A DNA stretch of 60,000 nt, taken from assembly GCA_914767715.1 (NCBI GenBank), contig OU612066.1:2177001-2237000 (forward strand), given 5' to 3'. Source of the DNA: Membranipora membranacea (taxonomy: Eukaryota > Bryozoa > Gymnolaemata > Cheilostomatida > Membraniporidae). The position numbers and the translations under genes are program-made. The notes beneath the pieces are model-generated. The model was not told where the DNA came from, made no database searches, and saw nothing but the letters and a program-made list of their open reading frames with translations. Shown here piece after piece: positions 22,684 through 33,014 of the stretch (positions within the stretch are counted from its first letter, which is position 1; each line of letters starts with the position of its first letter).

Positions 22684-25600
22684 ATGGCTGCCAGCACACT
22701 CTCCATTGATGATTCACCTTGTTGTCTTGTAGCCAACTGTGGGCTTGATAATGATGATGAACTGGTAAAAGGTAATTTATGGTAGACTTTTTCCTTGCTT
22801 TTGTTTTGAAAGCCATTACCATTCCCAATCCCACATGGGCCCCTGGGACTTACATGTCATTACTTTGCCAATGTCCACTATCAACCACCCAGTGGAGTGG
22901 GTGGTTGATAGTTGACATTGGCAAAGCAATGACATGTAAGTTCCAGGGGCCCATGCATTCCCATGGCCATTCCATTGCTTTAGAAAATTAGTCAACTCCC
23001 TTTTTGAGACTTGACTTGCTGCTCAGTAGAGTAGGTAATGAATTATTATGAGTCATATATATATTATGTGTTTATGGTAAATCATAGCAAACATGGCTAA
23101 AACAAACAATGATGATGGATGTAGCAAGGAAGTATATATATATTGTGTGGAGTAGACTAGAGGCCTTCATCTTTGGATGCCTACTATGAAACCTATACCT
23201 ACTAATTGTCTGCATTACTTACATGCTGAAGTCAAGCCTAGCAGGCTGTCAACTAGGGCAAACTCAACTTCCTCTATTATTACCTTCACTTTTCTGTATT
23301 CCATCAAATTGTCATCACCACAATCTAGGTAGACCCTATTGTAGTATTGTGTGTCGGTGGTAGATTAGTATTCGACTGTAAGACTGCAAGTCTACTGGAT
23401 GTTTGGTGTGTTGGTTGTTTGATCAAAGTCTACCACTCAGTAGCTCAATATATTCAACAGTATATATTATATCTAAACTCATTATTGCTTTACTAGAACT
23501 ATCAAAGCTGGATGTGTTGCCTGCGTCCGTTCCTGTCATAGAGGATATTGTTGGGTTTCCGTGTAGCTTTGAGACTAAATACTACACATGTACAGTAAGA
23601 CTATGTAAAACAGACAAACCAACACTTGGAAATCAAGAGTTTGCTGACCAACTAGAGGCAGTCATTTTGACATTTGACTCTCAGAAGGTTTGTTATTACA
23701 GTGTATATAATCTGTTCATTTTTAAATGGCAAAAGTAGTGAAATCCATTTCTTGGCAATTTTAGGGATGTACGGATGAGTCAGCATATCAGATTAAGACC
23801 ATAAGTTGTCTGTTGCACTCCTAATATCAGGGTATTCATACTTCTTAATCCTATTTGTACTGCAGGAGGAGAGCTGGACGAAAGTGATCTCATGGTTATC
23901 TTATCTGGAGCATTTGGATCCCTCAGTGAAGTTATTAGTGTGTAAATCATGTACAGAACAGAGCAGTAAGTACTCAGGGATGCTAAGTCAAAAGTCTCTT
24001 ATCAAAATGAGCATCACAATCACCTCATATAAGATAGAGTGTATGGTATGGTCTACCAGTAAATTTATTGTGCTCATTGCTGATCACTCATATATATGTA
24101 CATCTATGGAAAAAGTAATTTGTAACAGAAGACCAAGGCTGAATAAAAAAATATCTCTAATATGCTCGCCTGAATGTCTGCAAAAGGCAGATTTGTGATC
24201 GGTACAAATAAAAGTATATAATAACGATATACATATCCAATTATTTTTGGCCAGATTTATGTTTTGGGGAGCCTCCATACTTCGTCAGCTATCTGCATTC
24301 ATTGTTCCGCTATATTTTCTTTTAGTCATTCCGAGATTGAAGGTACAGCAGTGGTGTATTGACAATGAGTTTGAACTGATTGAGACAGAGCCAGCACAAC
24401 CAGATGATGAAGATGGTTGGTTGACCTGAATGTTTTAGTACACTTTTCATAACAAGTTTAGATCAAATGATAATATTACATTTTTTATAGCTGTGAAAAA
24501 TGTAATATTATCAAAAGTTAGTTCTTCTCAACTATTATCCAAGTTAAAATATAAATATAAATATCTGACGCTATCAACAAGTCTCGTCTCACATCTCGTC
24601 TCACATCTCGTCTCACATCTCGTCTCACATCTCGTCTCACATCTCGTCTCACATCTCGTCTCACATCTCGCCTCACATCTCGTCTCACATCTCGCCTCAC
24701 ATCTCGTCTCACATCTCGTCTCACATCTCGTCTCACATCTCGTCTCACATCTCGTCTCACATCTCGTCTCACATCTCGTCTCACATCTCGTCTCACATCT
24801 CGTCTCACATCTCGTCTCACATCTCGTCTCACATCTCGTCTCACATCTCGTCTCACATCTCGTCTCACATCTCGTCTCACATCTCGTCTCACATCTCGTC
24901 TCACATCTCGTCTCACATCTCGTCTCACATCTCGTCTCACATCTCGTCTCACATCTCGTCTCACATCTCGCCTCACATCTCGCCTCACATCTCGTCTCAC
25001 ATCTCGCCTCACATCTCGTCTCACATCTCGTCTCACATCTCGTCTCACATCTCGTCTCACATCTCGTCTCACATCTCGTCTCACATCTCGTCTCACATCT
25101 CGTCTCACATCTCGTCTCACATCTCGTCTCACATCTCGTCTCACATCTCGTCTCACATCTCGTCTCACATCTCGTCTCACATCTCGTCTCACATCTCGTC
25201 TCACATCTCGTCTCACATCTCGTCTCACATCTCGTCTCACATCTCGTCTCACATCTCGTCTCACATCTCGTCTCACATCATGTCTGTCAGCAGATCTAGG
25301 AATAGGCTGTGAAAACTTTATCAGCCCAGTACTCCAGTGGCTCATGTTCCACACACTTAGAAGCCGCCTCTGTAATATTTGCCATCGATTGGAGGGAGGC
25401 TGGAGACTATGGTTATTCAGATCAAGGATGAATACTACCTTTTTTCTTATTTCCATGTCATGATGTTTTAGATGAGTACGATGTTAATGGTACTAAGAGA
25501 ATACTACAGGTTATACACGCTCACACCTGGCCTAATCTAGTTATGAAAGGTATGAGCTGAGCCTTAATTTGTGTATCTGAACCCTACTTGCGTAGAATGT

Positions 25601-26659
25601 ACAGATTAAAAATGTCAACTTTTCGAGTAAAATATTACTGAAACTGATCTGAGTTCAATACTGATATCTACCGATGATTACAGTATGAGGCTGATAATTC
25701 TTATAATAGAAAATTGTTTATTATATTATAGAGAAACCAGACACAGTTAGTCCATACATGAGGCAGCTTATGGACGAGTCCAAACAAGAGCACTCAGGGG
25801 AGGACGAGTCACAGCCTGATAAACTGGATATACATTCTGAGCTGGGTAAGTGTCACATATGAGGAATGGACCAATCACAGAGGGCAACTCATATCAATAT
25901 ATTCAGCACTACTACAGCACCAATTCTGTCAATGATACATTATGTACATAATAAATTATGTATATATAAATGTATATACATGTACGTTTATGAACATATG
26001 TATTCTTTTCAATTTCTACGTAATATAAGCATCGAATTCTGGCCATAATCGATGAAAAAAGGAGAAATGCTCAAACGTGCTTATCTTTTAGTCAATATTG
26101 GGTTCTCCAAGTTGGTGTTATTTATCTTTAGGGATGAACGCAGAGGAACTTTCGAGTGCTATGACACAGGACGGAGAGGAAGGTGTGGAATCTTTTGAGA
26201 AACTTTTCTCAAAACTTCAGCTTATGAAAGGTGATAGTTTATTCCTTAGTCTGATTGATAAGTTAGAGGGAACTCTGACTACTTACTGATCATGTAGATT
26301 TGGAACCAAAGCTAGCACAATATGTGATTTTGGTGATCTATGTGCTAGATAAGAAACATCCTGTAAATCGGCGGTGAAGGCCGCTGATTTCTGGTGTCTT
26401 GTCTTGACAAGCAACAATTCAAATAGATTGTCTAGACAAGCTTTGCTGGCTGGAAACCTAGCATCAAAGTTTGTCAAGATAATCTATTTGAATAGTACAG
26501 TAACTTGATAGTTATTCTTATGAAAATTTTTTATCAGAAAAAGCGGATGGATTATCAGCAGATGAGAGGAAAGCCTACGCTGAGAAGGTAGCGCTGTCCT
26601 TCTGGAGCGCTATGGGAGGCTCTGATGATGACCTGGACCTTCTAGACGACAGTGACTGA
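22684..26659 (+). CDS. AAGAB: Alpha- and gamma-adaptin-binding protein p34
   Basis: AAGAB is a cytosolic chaperone that binds AP-1 gamma and AP-2 alpha adaptin and guides assembly of these clathrin adaptor complexes. Eight exons join in frame to 293 residues (human 315): 22684-22771, 23497-23687, 23866-23965, 24326-24415, 25472-25549, 25732-25845, 26132-26230, 26538-26659. The N-terminal Rab-like fold is seen as CCLVANCGLDNDDELVKE, FETKYYTCTVRLC, AVILTFDS, ISWLSYLEH, VKLLVC and QQWCIDNEFELIE. The conserved C-terminal block follows: GVESFEKLFSKLQLMK, then RKAYAEKVALSFWSAMGG and an acidic end. Human AAGAB has the same order (VENFERLFSKLKEMK, HAEKVAKAFWMAIGG). Phases match at every junction. A 12-bp minisatellite fills most of intron 4, so reading through exon 4 would stop after four codons. 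A canonical AATAAA lies about 105 nt after the stop. Confidence 0.93.
22834..22955. repeat. Foldback (hairpin) element, family 1, copy a
   Basis: Near-perfect inverted repeat in AAGAB intron 1: the left arm runs from CATGGGCCCCTGGGACTTAC through CTTTGCCAATGTCCA to a loop near 22895, and the right arm returns to the mirrored end. Arms are about 58 bp with few mismatches. Related elements lie at 49051-49170 and 54874-54993. There is no coding capacity, which fits a non-autonomous MITE or foldback element. Confidence 0.85.
24583..25279. repeat. 12-bp minisatellite, about 58 units, in AAGAB intron 4
   Basis: Unit TCTCACATCTCG repeats almost perfectly for about 700 bp. A few units carry a T-to-C change giving CGCCTCAC, clustered near 24670-24700 and 24970-25015. 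Twelve is a multiple of three, so long open frames (repeats of L-V-S-H on plus and R-R-D-V on minus) appear by arithmetic alone. The array lies inside an AAGAB intron bounded by in-phase exons at 24415 and 25472. Homogeneity suggests recent expansion, so length is likely polymorphic. Confidence 0.97.
26409..26495. repeat. Imperfect inverted repeat in AAGAB intron 7
   Basis: ATTCAAATAGATTGTCTAGA near 26416 is mirrored by AATCTATTTGAAT near 26481, with a partly paired middle containing CTTGACAA-type sequence. It resembles the TTGACAAG palindromes at 39648 and 43230. Confidence 0.55.
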
Positions 26660-28040
26660 CTGATACATGTTTAATGTGAAATTAGAGGATGCCATTTAAA
26701 TTTGGCTGTCAGCTCATTATTATTTATGTGTATGAATACTTTTTGCAATACATTATATTCGTAAATAAAAGATATAGTTTCTCAGCTATCATACTCAATC
26801 AGGTTTTGAAATCAAGTGGTGCTCGAAATCAATCAAGAGCAAGGGTGTTAGCAACAGCTCCCAGCAGGGTCCCACCCTCCCTGGTCCCAGCAGGGAGTTT
26901 GGTCCCAGGTACAATGTGATATGGATAATAGTGTAGTTGTCTTCTCTTTTGACGTTTGGGAATAACTATAGCATTATGACAATTTAGATGTTCTTCAAAA
27001 CAGGGAACATGTCCCAAACTCCCATTCCAATCAGAGAGTTTGTGATTCAAATTACTTTGAATTGGCTGTGTTTTCAGTCTATGAGATGACAAGCCTTCAT
27101 GTATAATACTTTGATTCTTGATTTTTTTTTAAATTTATGACTCAACCTCAACCCAGGAACACTTATTCAAGCTAGACAGATAAACCTGTAGCTTATATCT
27201 TGATGGATTTTATTTGGTTTCTGCCGCTCGCAGCCGCAGGAATATTGAATTGAAAGTAAGAAAAATTATTTCTTCCAACCACAACCATTTCCTGATAGAG
27301 TGTGCTGTGATTAACCAAAGAGTGAAATTATTAACACAAGTATTTTGTTTCCCGTAGGACAATACATTTAGACCAAACTTTGAGTAAAATAGATTTTTCT
27401 GCGCAGTGTGATTTCTGTTCTTTACATACAGTGAGAATTTTCCTGTTTAAGGAAAGTATGAATACGCCAAGGGGGAGCTCATTGAACACTCTTTCCCTAG
27501 TTTCACTGAACACCTCTGCTGATGAATCACACTGTTCATTGAATATCTCAGTTTTGTAACTTGTTGAGTAATAAAAAGTGAATGAAGATGCCCAAGCTAG
27601 GCTCACATAAATTATCATTAAGATTTAAAACATATTTTCCCTGATATTAATTTACCCCTGGGTATTTTGGGGATAATTCTGACGACAAATAAAACATTAT
27701 TTCAATTAATCGCAAAATAATACGTGTTGGGTTAAGTCAGTTGCTTATCTTCAATCTTGTTGGTCACAGATCTGGCTCACTCTGTTGGCTAGGCTTGAGG
27801 CAGGTATTAAAACTGGGGTTCCAAATGATGGGGTACTGATAATTCCAATTAAATGCTGGTCCAAAGTGTACAGAACTTTGAAACTAAGACTAAAACTGCA
27901 GAGTTAGTCTATGCCTAAAACCATTTTGTATCTTAGCAGAGTGGTTTTACCCTACTCAAATATCTTCCATCCATATTTAAATTAACGATCCACTGTGTTT
28001 AATTTGATTTGCAAATGAAGAGCTAAATTGCATCTCTCAT
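26660..28040. other. Flank of the small-gene array, no gene seen
   Basis: It holds the AAGAB poly(A) signal and then AT-rich sequence. Around 26850-26910 there are short CCCTGCTGGGAC and TCCCTGGTCCC words that recur elsewhere in the array. No coding exon is evident. Confidence 0.5.
26764..26769 (+). terminator. Poly(A) signal of AAGAB
   Basis: Canonical AATAAA about 105 nt after the AAGAB stop codon on the same strand, a normal distance for a short 3' UTR. Confidence 0.75.
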
Positions 28041-28069
28041 TTGAACAAAACTCTCTGGTGATGATGTTT

Positions 28070-28085
28070 AGTCCTGAGAAGGACT
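28070..28085 (-). promoter_or_regulatory. Histone-type 3' stem-loop of copy A
   Basis: On the minus strand this reads AGTCCT-TCTC-AGGACT: a 6-bp stem with 4-nt loop, preceded by CCAAATC and followed by AAACA. A purine-rich CAGAGAGTT element lies about 13 nt downstream (28041-28060 region). The architecture matches replication-dependent histone mRNA ends recognised by SLBP and U7 snRNP. Confidence 0.8.
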
Positions 28086-28119
28086 GATTTGGTTTTTCCT
28101 CGTCTCTCCCTGTTGTTTA

Positions 28120-28440
28120 TTAACCGCAGGTCTGAATTCTTAATCTTTGAAGCTGATCTAGTTTATGAAGTTTTCTCTCCAAGTATTGTCTGTACATACA
28201 CATAACTCCCTGAGTTGTGTCTCTCTGAAGCTCCAGATTAGCTACAGTAGCCATCCTTGCTCCTGCAGACTTGAGTGATCTGTTCAGCCTGACAGTGATG
28301 TATCTGAGTTTACTCTGTAGTACTGTATACTGAGACGCTGCCAGCTGTATCTCCTTACAAACCTCCTCTGTCATATCAGTGAGCATGAGAGAGTTAAACT
28401 GATCAGTGATCGGGTCTACCGCTGCTGTTGAACTAGTCAT
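28120..28440 (-). CDS. Small helical protein with histone-like mRNA 3' end, copy A
   Basis: Intronless gene for 106 residues, start MTSSTAAVDPITDQF, end LQRLRIQTCG. I do not recognise the protein. It looks largely alpha-helical, with heptad-like stretches from about residue 25 to the end (KEIQLAASQYTVLQSKL, RQYLERKLHKLDQLQRL). It has no signal peptide, membrane helix or zinc motif. The other copies end in a further Tyr or Phe; here the Tyr codon TAC has become TAA, trimming one residue. The frame stays open upstream to an ATG at 28515, but that lies next to the TATA-like box and would precede transcription, so the conserved ATG at 28440 is used. The stop is followed after 34 nt by the histone-type stem-loop. 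It is divergently paired with copy B. Confidence 0.88.
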   Translation of the reverse strand: MTSSTAAVDPITDQFNSLMLTDMTEEVCKEIQLAASQYTVLQSKLRYITVRLNRSLKSAGARMATVANLELQRDTTQGVMCMYRQYLERKLHKLDQLQRLRIQTCG

Positions 28441-28518
28441 GTCTACTCTGATATTATCTGATGATGTTTGCTTTATAATGTTTACTGTGGATATGATCTT
28501 CCTCTTACCCTCCATGGC

Positions 28519-28661
28519 CTTTTATACATTTGTGACATGATGTCAAATACAATGCTGCCATTCCCATCCACCTGTCGGTCATTGACTACAGATTTGACAG
28601 AGTTTGACATGTGCCCTGTACAAACATGCCACTGGAATGTCATTTATCTGGTGCTCATTGG
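28519..28661 (-). promoter_or_regulatory. Core promoter of copy A
   Basis: On the minus strand a CCAAT box (28661-28657, within AACCAATGAGCACC) precedes a TATAAAAG box (28526-28519) by 135 bp, and the ATG follows 86 bp later. The block between is conserved with all other copies, including ATGACCGACAGGTGGAT and the palindrome GACATCATGTC. Confidence 0.75.
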
Positions 28662-30026
28662 TTTAACTTTTGGATGATGAGTTTAATTTGTCTCAACACA
28701 ATATTAAACAGGATTAGCACACTGCTTTATTATGTGTGCAACTGCAAACTGACTGGCATCAGTGATAGAGGATTAACTGATTTTGTCTAAGTGAAATTAA
28801 TTTAGACATGTATTGACTTCATTTATGGATTCCATATAGAATGTTAGGTATTTATACCTCTCATTATTTAACGATACCATATCCTGGCCAATGATAATAA
28901 AATGAATTGCTGTCTCAAATTTGGAGTAACAGCGAGATAAATTGGGGTTTCCATTGCTTTATAGGCTAAAACATTTGAAATATTACCTTTCAACCAGCAA
29001 TCTTGTGAATTTATTGATAAATTAAAATAAACAAACAGAAAGAATTTCGAGTCTAGTATCATGTGTATAAGGTCATTACGCCATATGTAAGAACATCATT
29101 GGTAACTGTTTTTTCTGAGATGTTGACAGCTTTCCAGTGATGTGTAGAATAATATGATTGGTATGTATCGTTTTCAGCTGTTCTACACCCTAAATACCAC
29201 GGTCCAGGTAAATGTTCATAAATCTAGATTGTTGTCGCTAATCGAAATGTTATTAGGAATTCTCAATGTATCTAAAGTCTCTTAGCTCTCGCTGGTAGGC
29301 TACTGTACTGCCAATCATACACTAAGAAAACTACCAGGTATTCACAGACTTTGAACCTTGGCTTTGAATTTTTGTTGTATTAACTACTGCGTACATATCT
29401 CATAGATTTGATGGCTCAAAATCTGTTTCCTTCGAATTGGAGAAATGGTATTTCACCAGTTATCAGTATATTTAATTTCCATCAGTTATCAGTATACTTA
29501 ATTTGTTCCATTTTTACGCAGGATGAAACTCAGTTCATTCTTCTACACGTCGGCTGGGAGGTTACAAAAATACAATAAAAATTGCAGGATCTGGCAAAGG
29601 TCATGTAATATAAATATTTTTTATCGACACCGAACAATGCCACAGGTCAAGACAAACATGTGACAATTGAAAAAAAAAACTAAGGATCTGTGAAAACCCT
29701 TCCTTGCCCTGTGGTGTGGTCGCATGCAATATTCTATATCTGCTGTGATCTGAAATATTTGAATGATGCGATTGCACTAACAACTTTATAAATTGATAAA
29801 ATGCCATCATAACAATCATGTGATAATTATGTGACTGACATTTTAATCCTTAGGTACATTACTGTTATAATTATTATAGTTTATTATTTTTTTTGTATCT
29901 ATATTCATTATCGAAAAGGATACTGTTAATTTGATTAAACTCAACCACAACACAATAGAGCAGTATGCTAATCCTGTTTATATTTTGTTTAGAGAATTAG
30001 AACTCTCAATTAAATAGAGAACTAAT
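28662..30026. other. Spacer between divergent copies A and B
   Basis: AT-rich spacer of about 1.4 kb. Both ends carry upstream sequence shared with the other copies, in opposite orientation. No gene seen. Confidence 0.5.
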
Positions 30027-30180
30027 CCAATGAGCACCAGATAAGTGACATTCCAGTGGCATGTTTGTACAGGGCACATGTCAAACTGTGTCAAATCTGT
30101 AGTCAATGACTGACAGGTAGATCGGTATGGCAGCATTGTATTTGACATGATGTTGCCAATGCAGTGCATGAGTATATAAG
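30027..30180 (+). promoter_or_regulatory. Core promoter of copy B
   Basis: CCAAT at 30027-30031 and TATATAAG at 30173-30180 are 146 bp apart, the same spacing as copies D and E. A second, reversed CCAAT-like word and the GACATGATGT half-palindrome lie between. Confidence 0.75.
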
Positions 30181-30258
30181 CTCATGTTGGGTAAGACAGA
30201 AATCATACCCACAGTAAACATCATACAGTAAACATTATCAGATAAAATCAGAGTAGAC

Positions 30259-30582
30259 ATGACTAGTTCAGCAGCAGCAGTAGACCCGATCACTGATCAG
30301 TTTAACTCTCTCATGCTCACTGATATGACAGAGGAGGTTTGTAAGGAGATACAGCTGGCAGCGTCTCAGTATACAGTACTACAGAGTAAACTCACATACA
30401 TCACTGTCAGGCTGAACAGATCACTCAAGTCTGCAGGAGCAAGGATGGCTACTGTTGCTAATCTGGAGCTTCAGAGAGATACAACTCAGGGAGTTATGTG
30501 TATGTACAGACAATACTTGGAGAGAAAACTTCATAAACTGGACCATCTTCAAAGATTGAGAATTCAGACCTGCGGTTTCTAA
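30259..30582 (+). CDS. Small helical protein with histone-like mRNA 3' end, copy B
   Basis: Intronless, 107 residues, starting MTSSAAAVDPITDQF and ending RIQTCGF. The body is almost identical to the other copies. Differences from copy D are one alanine fewer, H for Q in KLDHLQRL and F for the final Y; the remaining base changes seen (for example GTT/GTA, TTG/TTA, AGA/AGG) are silent. That pattern suggests the protein is under selection or homogenised by gene conversion. TATA box to ATG is 86 bp. The 3' UTR before the stem-loop is 38 nt. It is divergent from copy A and convergent towards copy C. Confidence 0.9.
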   Translation: MTSSAAAVDPITDQFNSLMLTDMTEEVCKEIQLAASQYTVLQSKLTYITVRLNRSLKSAGARMATVANLELQRDTTQGVMCMYRQYLERKLHKLDHLQRLRIQTCGF

Positions 30583-30620
30583 TTAACGGAAGGGCGGAGA
30601 GAGACAAGAAAAACCAAATC

Positions 30621-30636
30621 AGTCCTTCTCAGGACT
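30621..30636 (+). promoter_or_regulatory. Histone-type 3' stem-loop of copy B
   Basis: AGTCCT-TCTC-AGGACT with CCAAATC before and AAACA after. A CGAAGAGTTTGTTCC element at about 30649-30663 sits where a U7-binding downstream element would lie. Confidence 0.85.
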
Positions 30637-30663
30637 AAACATCATCACCGAAGAGTTTGTTCC

Positions 30664-32369
30664 AACACAAATTGCTCACCCTTGAGCTATGTGTTCACCT
30701 GAAATAAGAAAAGCCTAAGCTTTTTGAAGTGATCACAAGGCTGAGCTCGATCCGGTCAAAAATATGGATACAATGATAGTCCTCAACCACTAATTGTATT
30801 TTACCCTATAAAAAATTAATATTTTTATCCAGCATGAATATTAAGGCAAAATACATAATAACCTGACTCCAGCTTGTGCAAAATACTCCAGCTTGTGCAA
30901 AATACATATTTATCACCCAACCAAGTAAGCAAGCAAAAAAGTAAACTAGGTCATCCGTACCCAAGTCTTCCAAACCTACAACTCAGACCAGAGAGTCAGA
31001 TTGGAGCAGCTGCTATTTAGAATATTTATACAAGTTTACTGACAACACAAATTTGGGCACAATCCTCAGTCCTGGTTTTGTTTAATACAGGACCGCCGAC
31101 AGATAAAATATTATATTTGGAAATAAAAGCCAGTTACTCGGGTTGCATATGCATGAGCAGTATTCCAAGCAGACTCAAAAAGAAGTTGTCTCTCATCAAA
31201 TGAGAAACACAAAGTTTGCTGTTAGGATCAATCAGGGAGGGTGGGACACCGTCCCTGGATCAATAATTAATCTCGGTGGTGTAGTTGTCTTCTTGTTGGT
31301 CATGTGAGGATAATAACATTAATTTGTGGCACAGTATTGAGTGCATGATTTATTCAGGGAGGGTGGGACGTATGGAGATTGCACTCAACTTTTGTTGTAA
31401 ATAATCGACCCTCCCTCCCTGATTTATCATGATCGTATTATTACTGTGGTGGTGGAGGTATATTGAAAAGTTGGGTATCAAGGCCCTGCAGTTAGGCCAA
31501 GCCAACCGTGGCAATATCACTCGGCCACCAAAAAGAACTAATTTGTTCTACAATGTTGATTTCCTTATATAAAGTAAAATATCCAACATTTGTTCAGCTC
31601 AGATGATGACAAGCCACTATGCTAGTTTTTATTCACCTCTAATAACTGCTCAATCTTAAAACTTCTGCCACCCCTGAGTTGTAAGAATCGAATTTAGTTG
31701 AATTTTATTTTCTCGGGTGATTTTATGATGTTGGAAAAATCAGTATTGGAATTTTCTTTTACACTAAAGCAAAGCAACCAGCATGAAGTTAGCAATTATT
31801 GAGTTTTTCTTCCTACAATAACTTTGCTGTAGTTTGTTGCGAGGTTGAGGAGGATTACAACGGAGGGCCCCCATTTCAAACCTTGAATACAGTGCACCCA
31901 ATTCGTTCTATAATCTCAATCTGTATATTTTTGATTGAGCTATATAGAGAGTTATAAGAAAATGCTTATATATTTTCTGCTAGCACTTAACTAAGCGAAC
32001 TAAGAATTTGAGATCTCTGATTTTGGGATACTTGTAACAAACCGTACAACACAAACTTTTATATGACTGCAAAAATGATCTGTATATTGGGCTAAATCTG
32101 TCATTTATGTTCGCTCAAATTGCTTTTGATAGTCTTTGGACACAAACCTAATCTATAGCACAATGAGGGCGGCGGCTCCTCACATCAAGGAAAGTAACTT
32201 CATTGGTGTTAGATATCACAGACAGTGTTATATTTTGGCCGTATATTTTTTAATAATGACAGCCAAACATGTTCGCGACAGAGGAGAAAGACCAGGTGAC
32301 ATCTTAATATTCTTCATGATTTTTTTACATATTTTATGTTTAATTTGAATGACCATGCAAGAATGCTTT
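30664..32369. other. Spacer between convergent copies B and C
   Basis: No gene seen. It contains a two-copy tandem CTCCAGCTTGTGCAAAATA near 30869-30905, and GGGAGGGTGGGAC words near 31235 and 31360. It is homologous in patches to 35430-37360. Confidence 0.55.
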
Positions 32370-32397
32370 CTGAACAAACTCTTTGGCGATGATGTTT

Positions 32398-32413
32398 AGT
32401 CCTGAGAAGGACT
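32398..32413 (-). promoter_or_regulatory. Histone-type 3' stem-loop of copy C
   Basis: The same AGTCCT-TCTC-AGGACT hairpin on minus, with CAAAGAGTTTGTTCA following about 13 nt later (around 32370-32389). Confidence 0.85.
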
Positions 32414-32444
32414 GATTTGGTTTTTCCTCGCCTCTCTCCGTTGC

Positions 32445-32765
32445 TTAGTAACCGCAGGTCTGAATTCTCAATCTTTGAAGCTGATCCAGTTTATGAAGTT
32501 TTCTCTCTAAGTATTGTCTGTACATACACATAACTCCCTGAGTTGTGTCTCTCTGAAGCTCCAGATTAGCTACAGTAGCCATCCTTGCTCCAGCAGACTT
32601 GAGTGATCTGTTCAGCCTGACAGTGATGTATGTGAGCTTACTCTGTAGTACTGTATACTGAGACGCTGCCAGCTGTATCTCCTTACAAACCTCCTCTGTC
32701 ATATCAGTGAGCATGAGAGAGTTAAACTGATCAGTGATCGGGTCTACTGCTGCTGAACTAGTCAT
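32445..32765 (-). CDS. Small helical protein with histone-like mRNA 3' end, copy C
   Basis: Intronless, 106 residues, MTSSAAVDPITDQF to RIQTCGY. It differs from copy D mainly in the length of the N-terminal alanine run, which is a GCA microsatellite. The leader is longer than in the other copies (TATA-like box to ATG about 114 bp) because a phrase containing ATGTTTACTGT is repeated three times near 32789-32830. The stem-loop begins 31 nt after the stop. It is divergent from copy D. No function is assigned. Confidence 0.9.
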   Translation of the reverse strand: MTSSAAVDPITDQFNSLMLTDMTEEVCKEIQLAASQYTVLQSKLTYITVRLNRSLKSAGARMATVANLELQRDTTQGVMCMYRQYLERKLHKLDQLQRLRIQTCGY

Positions 32766-32870
32766 GTCTACTCTGGTATTATCTGATAATGTTTACTGTA
32801 TGATGTTTACTGTATGATGTTTACTGTATGATGTTCACTGTGGATATGATCTTCCTCTTACCCCTCATGG

Positions 32871-33014
32871 CCTTTTATTCATTAGCGACATCATGTCAAA
32901 TACAATGCTGCCATACCTATCTACCTGTCAGTCATTGACTACAGATTTGACACTATATGGCATGTGCCCTGTACAAACAAGCCACTGGAATGTCACTTAT
33001 CTGTTGCTGATTGG
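32871..33014 (-). promoter_or_regulatory. Core promoter of copy C
   Basis: CCAAT on minus at 33014-33010 and an AATAAAAGG TATA-like box at 32879-32871 are 135 bp apart, as in copy A. This supports A and C being one sub-lineage. Confidence 0.7.

Noticed and set aside
24416-24429. AAGAB exon 4 running on to a stop after the acidic stretch
   Set aside because: It would truncate the protein before the conserved C-terminal block, while splicing at GATG/GTTGGT keeps phase through exons 5-8.
24583-25279. CRISPR-like regular repetition
   Set aside because: Units are directly adjacent with no unique spacers, the genome is eukaryotic, and no cas-like genes exist nearby.
24493-25456. Two long ORFs (268 aa on plus, 312 aa on minus) made of four-residue repeats
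   Set aside because: They are products of a 12-bp tandem repeat whose length is a multiple of three and which lacks stops in these frames. The region is an AAGAB intron flanked by in-phase exons.
28441-28515. N-terminal extension of copy A from an upstream ATG
   Set aside because: The ATG sits almost on the TATA-like box and is absent as an open frame in the other copies; the conserved start is at 28440.
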